Assembly: GCA_020851015.1 (NCBI GenBank)
Contig: JADZDN010000395.1
Location: forward strand, 1-12,839
Origin: Alphaproteobacteria bacterium
GTDB lineage: Bacteria > Pseudomonadota > Alphaproteobacteria > JAEULC01
Direction of reading: 5' to 3'
DNA length: 12,839 nt
The position numbers were made by a program, and so were the translations under genes. Numbering within the stretch: position 1 is the first letter of the stretch; each line of letters opens with the position of its first letter. The notes beneath the pieces are model-generated. The model had not been told where the DNA came from and ran no database searches. It was given only the letters and a program-made list of their open reading frames with translations. This document shows, one piece after another, positions 12,433 to 12,839 of this stretch.

Positions 12433-12496
12433 CCCTCACCCTCCCGTCGGCTCGCGCCGACGGGCCCCACCCTCTCCCGGCTTCGCCGGGCGAGGG
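12433..12496 (+). repeat. Palindromic GC-rich repeat, right member of an abutting pair
   Basis: The inner edge CCCTCACCC (12433-12441) is followed by a perfect 9-bp hairpin, CCCGTCGGC/GCCGACGGG (12443-12464, TCGC loop). The outer hairpin is CCCTCTCCCGGC (12470-12481) with GCCGGGCGAGGG (12485-12496), one mismatch, TTC loop. It mirrors the copy at 12354-12411. The 21 bp between the two copies include the perfect palindrome CGTTCGAACG (12423-12432). The element ends 2 bp before the stop codon of the DUF4175 gene. The paired layout matches the one around the DUF559 gene but contains no gene. Confidence 0.8.
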
Positions 12497-12498
12497 GC

Positions 12499-12839
12499 TC
12501 AGAACCGTTTCAGCAACCGGTCGATATAGTCGCGCTCTATCGCCGGGCGGTCGGCCTGGCCGCGGCGCTTGCGCAGCTCGTCCAGGATCTCGCGCGCGCG
12601 CTGCATGTCGGATTGGGCGGGGATCTCGACATCGCCGGTGTCGATGCCGCCGAAATTGTTCATCGGGCGGCCGAACGGATCGCGGTTCTGGTTGGGCCGG
12701 GGCTGCATCGGCCCCATGCTCTGCGGCGGCATGTTGTCGTCGCCCTGGCCGGGCTGCATGCCGAACTGCTGCATCATCTGGTCCATCATCGACCGCGCGG
12801 CTTCCTGGAGCTGGTCGAGCGCCTGGTTCTGCGGGCCCA
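12499..12839 (-). CDS. DUF4175 family protein (TIGR02302-like), C-terminal part
   Basis: The frame stays open to the right edge, so this is the last 113 or so residues of a longer protein; the in-frame ATG at 12789 is internal. The visible part starts GPQNQALDQLQEAARSMMDQM, continues as a Met/Gln/Pro-rich low-complexity stretch (MQQFGMQPGQGDDNMPPQSM and following), then RDPFGRPMNN and the conserved end EIPAQSDMQRAREILDELRKRRGQADRPAIERDYIDRLLKRF. This closing block, ending in ERDYIDRLLKRF, is what I recall from TIGR02302/DUF4175 proteins. These are large alphaproteobacterial proteins with N-terminal membrane segments and no established function. The gene is convergent with tyrC, with the repeat pair filling the 151-bp gap. 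Confidence 0.85.
   Translation of the reverse strand, partial: GPQNQALDQLQEAARSMMDQMMQQFGMQPGQGDDNMPPQSMGPMQPRPNQNRDPFGRPMNNFGGIDTGDVEIPAQSDMQRAREILDELRKRRGQADRPAIERDYIDRLLKRF

Noticed and set aside
12354..12496. CRISPR array
   Set aside because: Only two inverted palindromic copies with unequal arms and a 21-bp gap, not regularly spaced direct repeats.

Overview
This window looks like the chromosome of a high-GC alphaproteobacterium, probably in or near Rhodospirillales/Hyphomicrobiales. The evidence is the very GC-rich coding bias, the metX-metW pair, a chorismate mutase-hisC-tyrC cluster beside it, and the C-terminus of a DUF4175 (TIGR02302-type) protein, which I know mainly from alphaproteobacteria. 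Genus-level placement is not possible from the sequence alone.

Layout. (1) 2-3727, plus strand: a tightly packed catabolic operon. It holds the C-terminal part of a fused TRAP-type transporter permease, an HpcH/HpaI aldolase, a hydroxypyruvate isomerase and a glycerate 2-kinase. Gaps are 10 bp, 6 bp and a 4-bp ATGA overlap. The likely logic is uptake of an organic or sugar acid, aldol cleavage, isomerisation between tartronate semialdehyde and hydroxypyruvate, reduction by an enzyme not in the window, and entry into glycolysis as 2-phosphoglycerate. (2) 3711-4193: a small DUF559 endonuclease-like gene of visibly lower GC, boxed in by two inverted copies of a GC-rich palindromic repeat. (3) 4219-5674, minus strand: a YibF-like glutathione S-transferase and hydroxyacylglutathione hydrolase (gloB), separated by a second, different short inverted repeat. 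(4) 5760-6521, plus strand: a SAM methyltransferase divergent from gloB. (5) 6613-7417: a DUF3800 gene of lower GC on the minus strand, whose 3' end overlaps a 77-nt sequence able to fold as a four-way cloverleaf. (6) 7442-9261, minus strand: metX-metW, methionine biosynthesis. (7) 9402-12347, plus strand, divergent from metX: a chorismate mutase with a C-terminal region like a degenerate prephenate dehydratase, then hisC and tyrC, an aromatic amino acid unit. (8) 12354-12496: another inverted pair of the repeat that flanks DUF559, with nothing between the copies. (9) 12499-12839, minus strand: the C-terminus of a DUF4175 protein.

The most interesting signal is the repeat system. The same paired, outward-symmetric palindromes occur twice, once enclosing a lone DUF559 endonuclease-like gene and once nearly abutting with only about 21 bp between them. 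At the first site the repeat supplies the stop codon of the upstream kinase and a Shine-Dalgarno-like sequence for the DUF559 gene. This suggests a non-autonomous palindromic element together with a version carrying a candidate nuclease, in loose analogy to REP/REPIN elements and their RAYT transposases. Second-tier points are the cloverleaf next to DUF3800, the degenerate dehydratase region of the chorismate mutase, and the putative near-leaderless start of the methyltransferase.

No rRNA, tRNA, CRISPR array or recognisable insertion sequence was seen. The longest stretch without a gene is about 150 bp, and each such stretch is described below.
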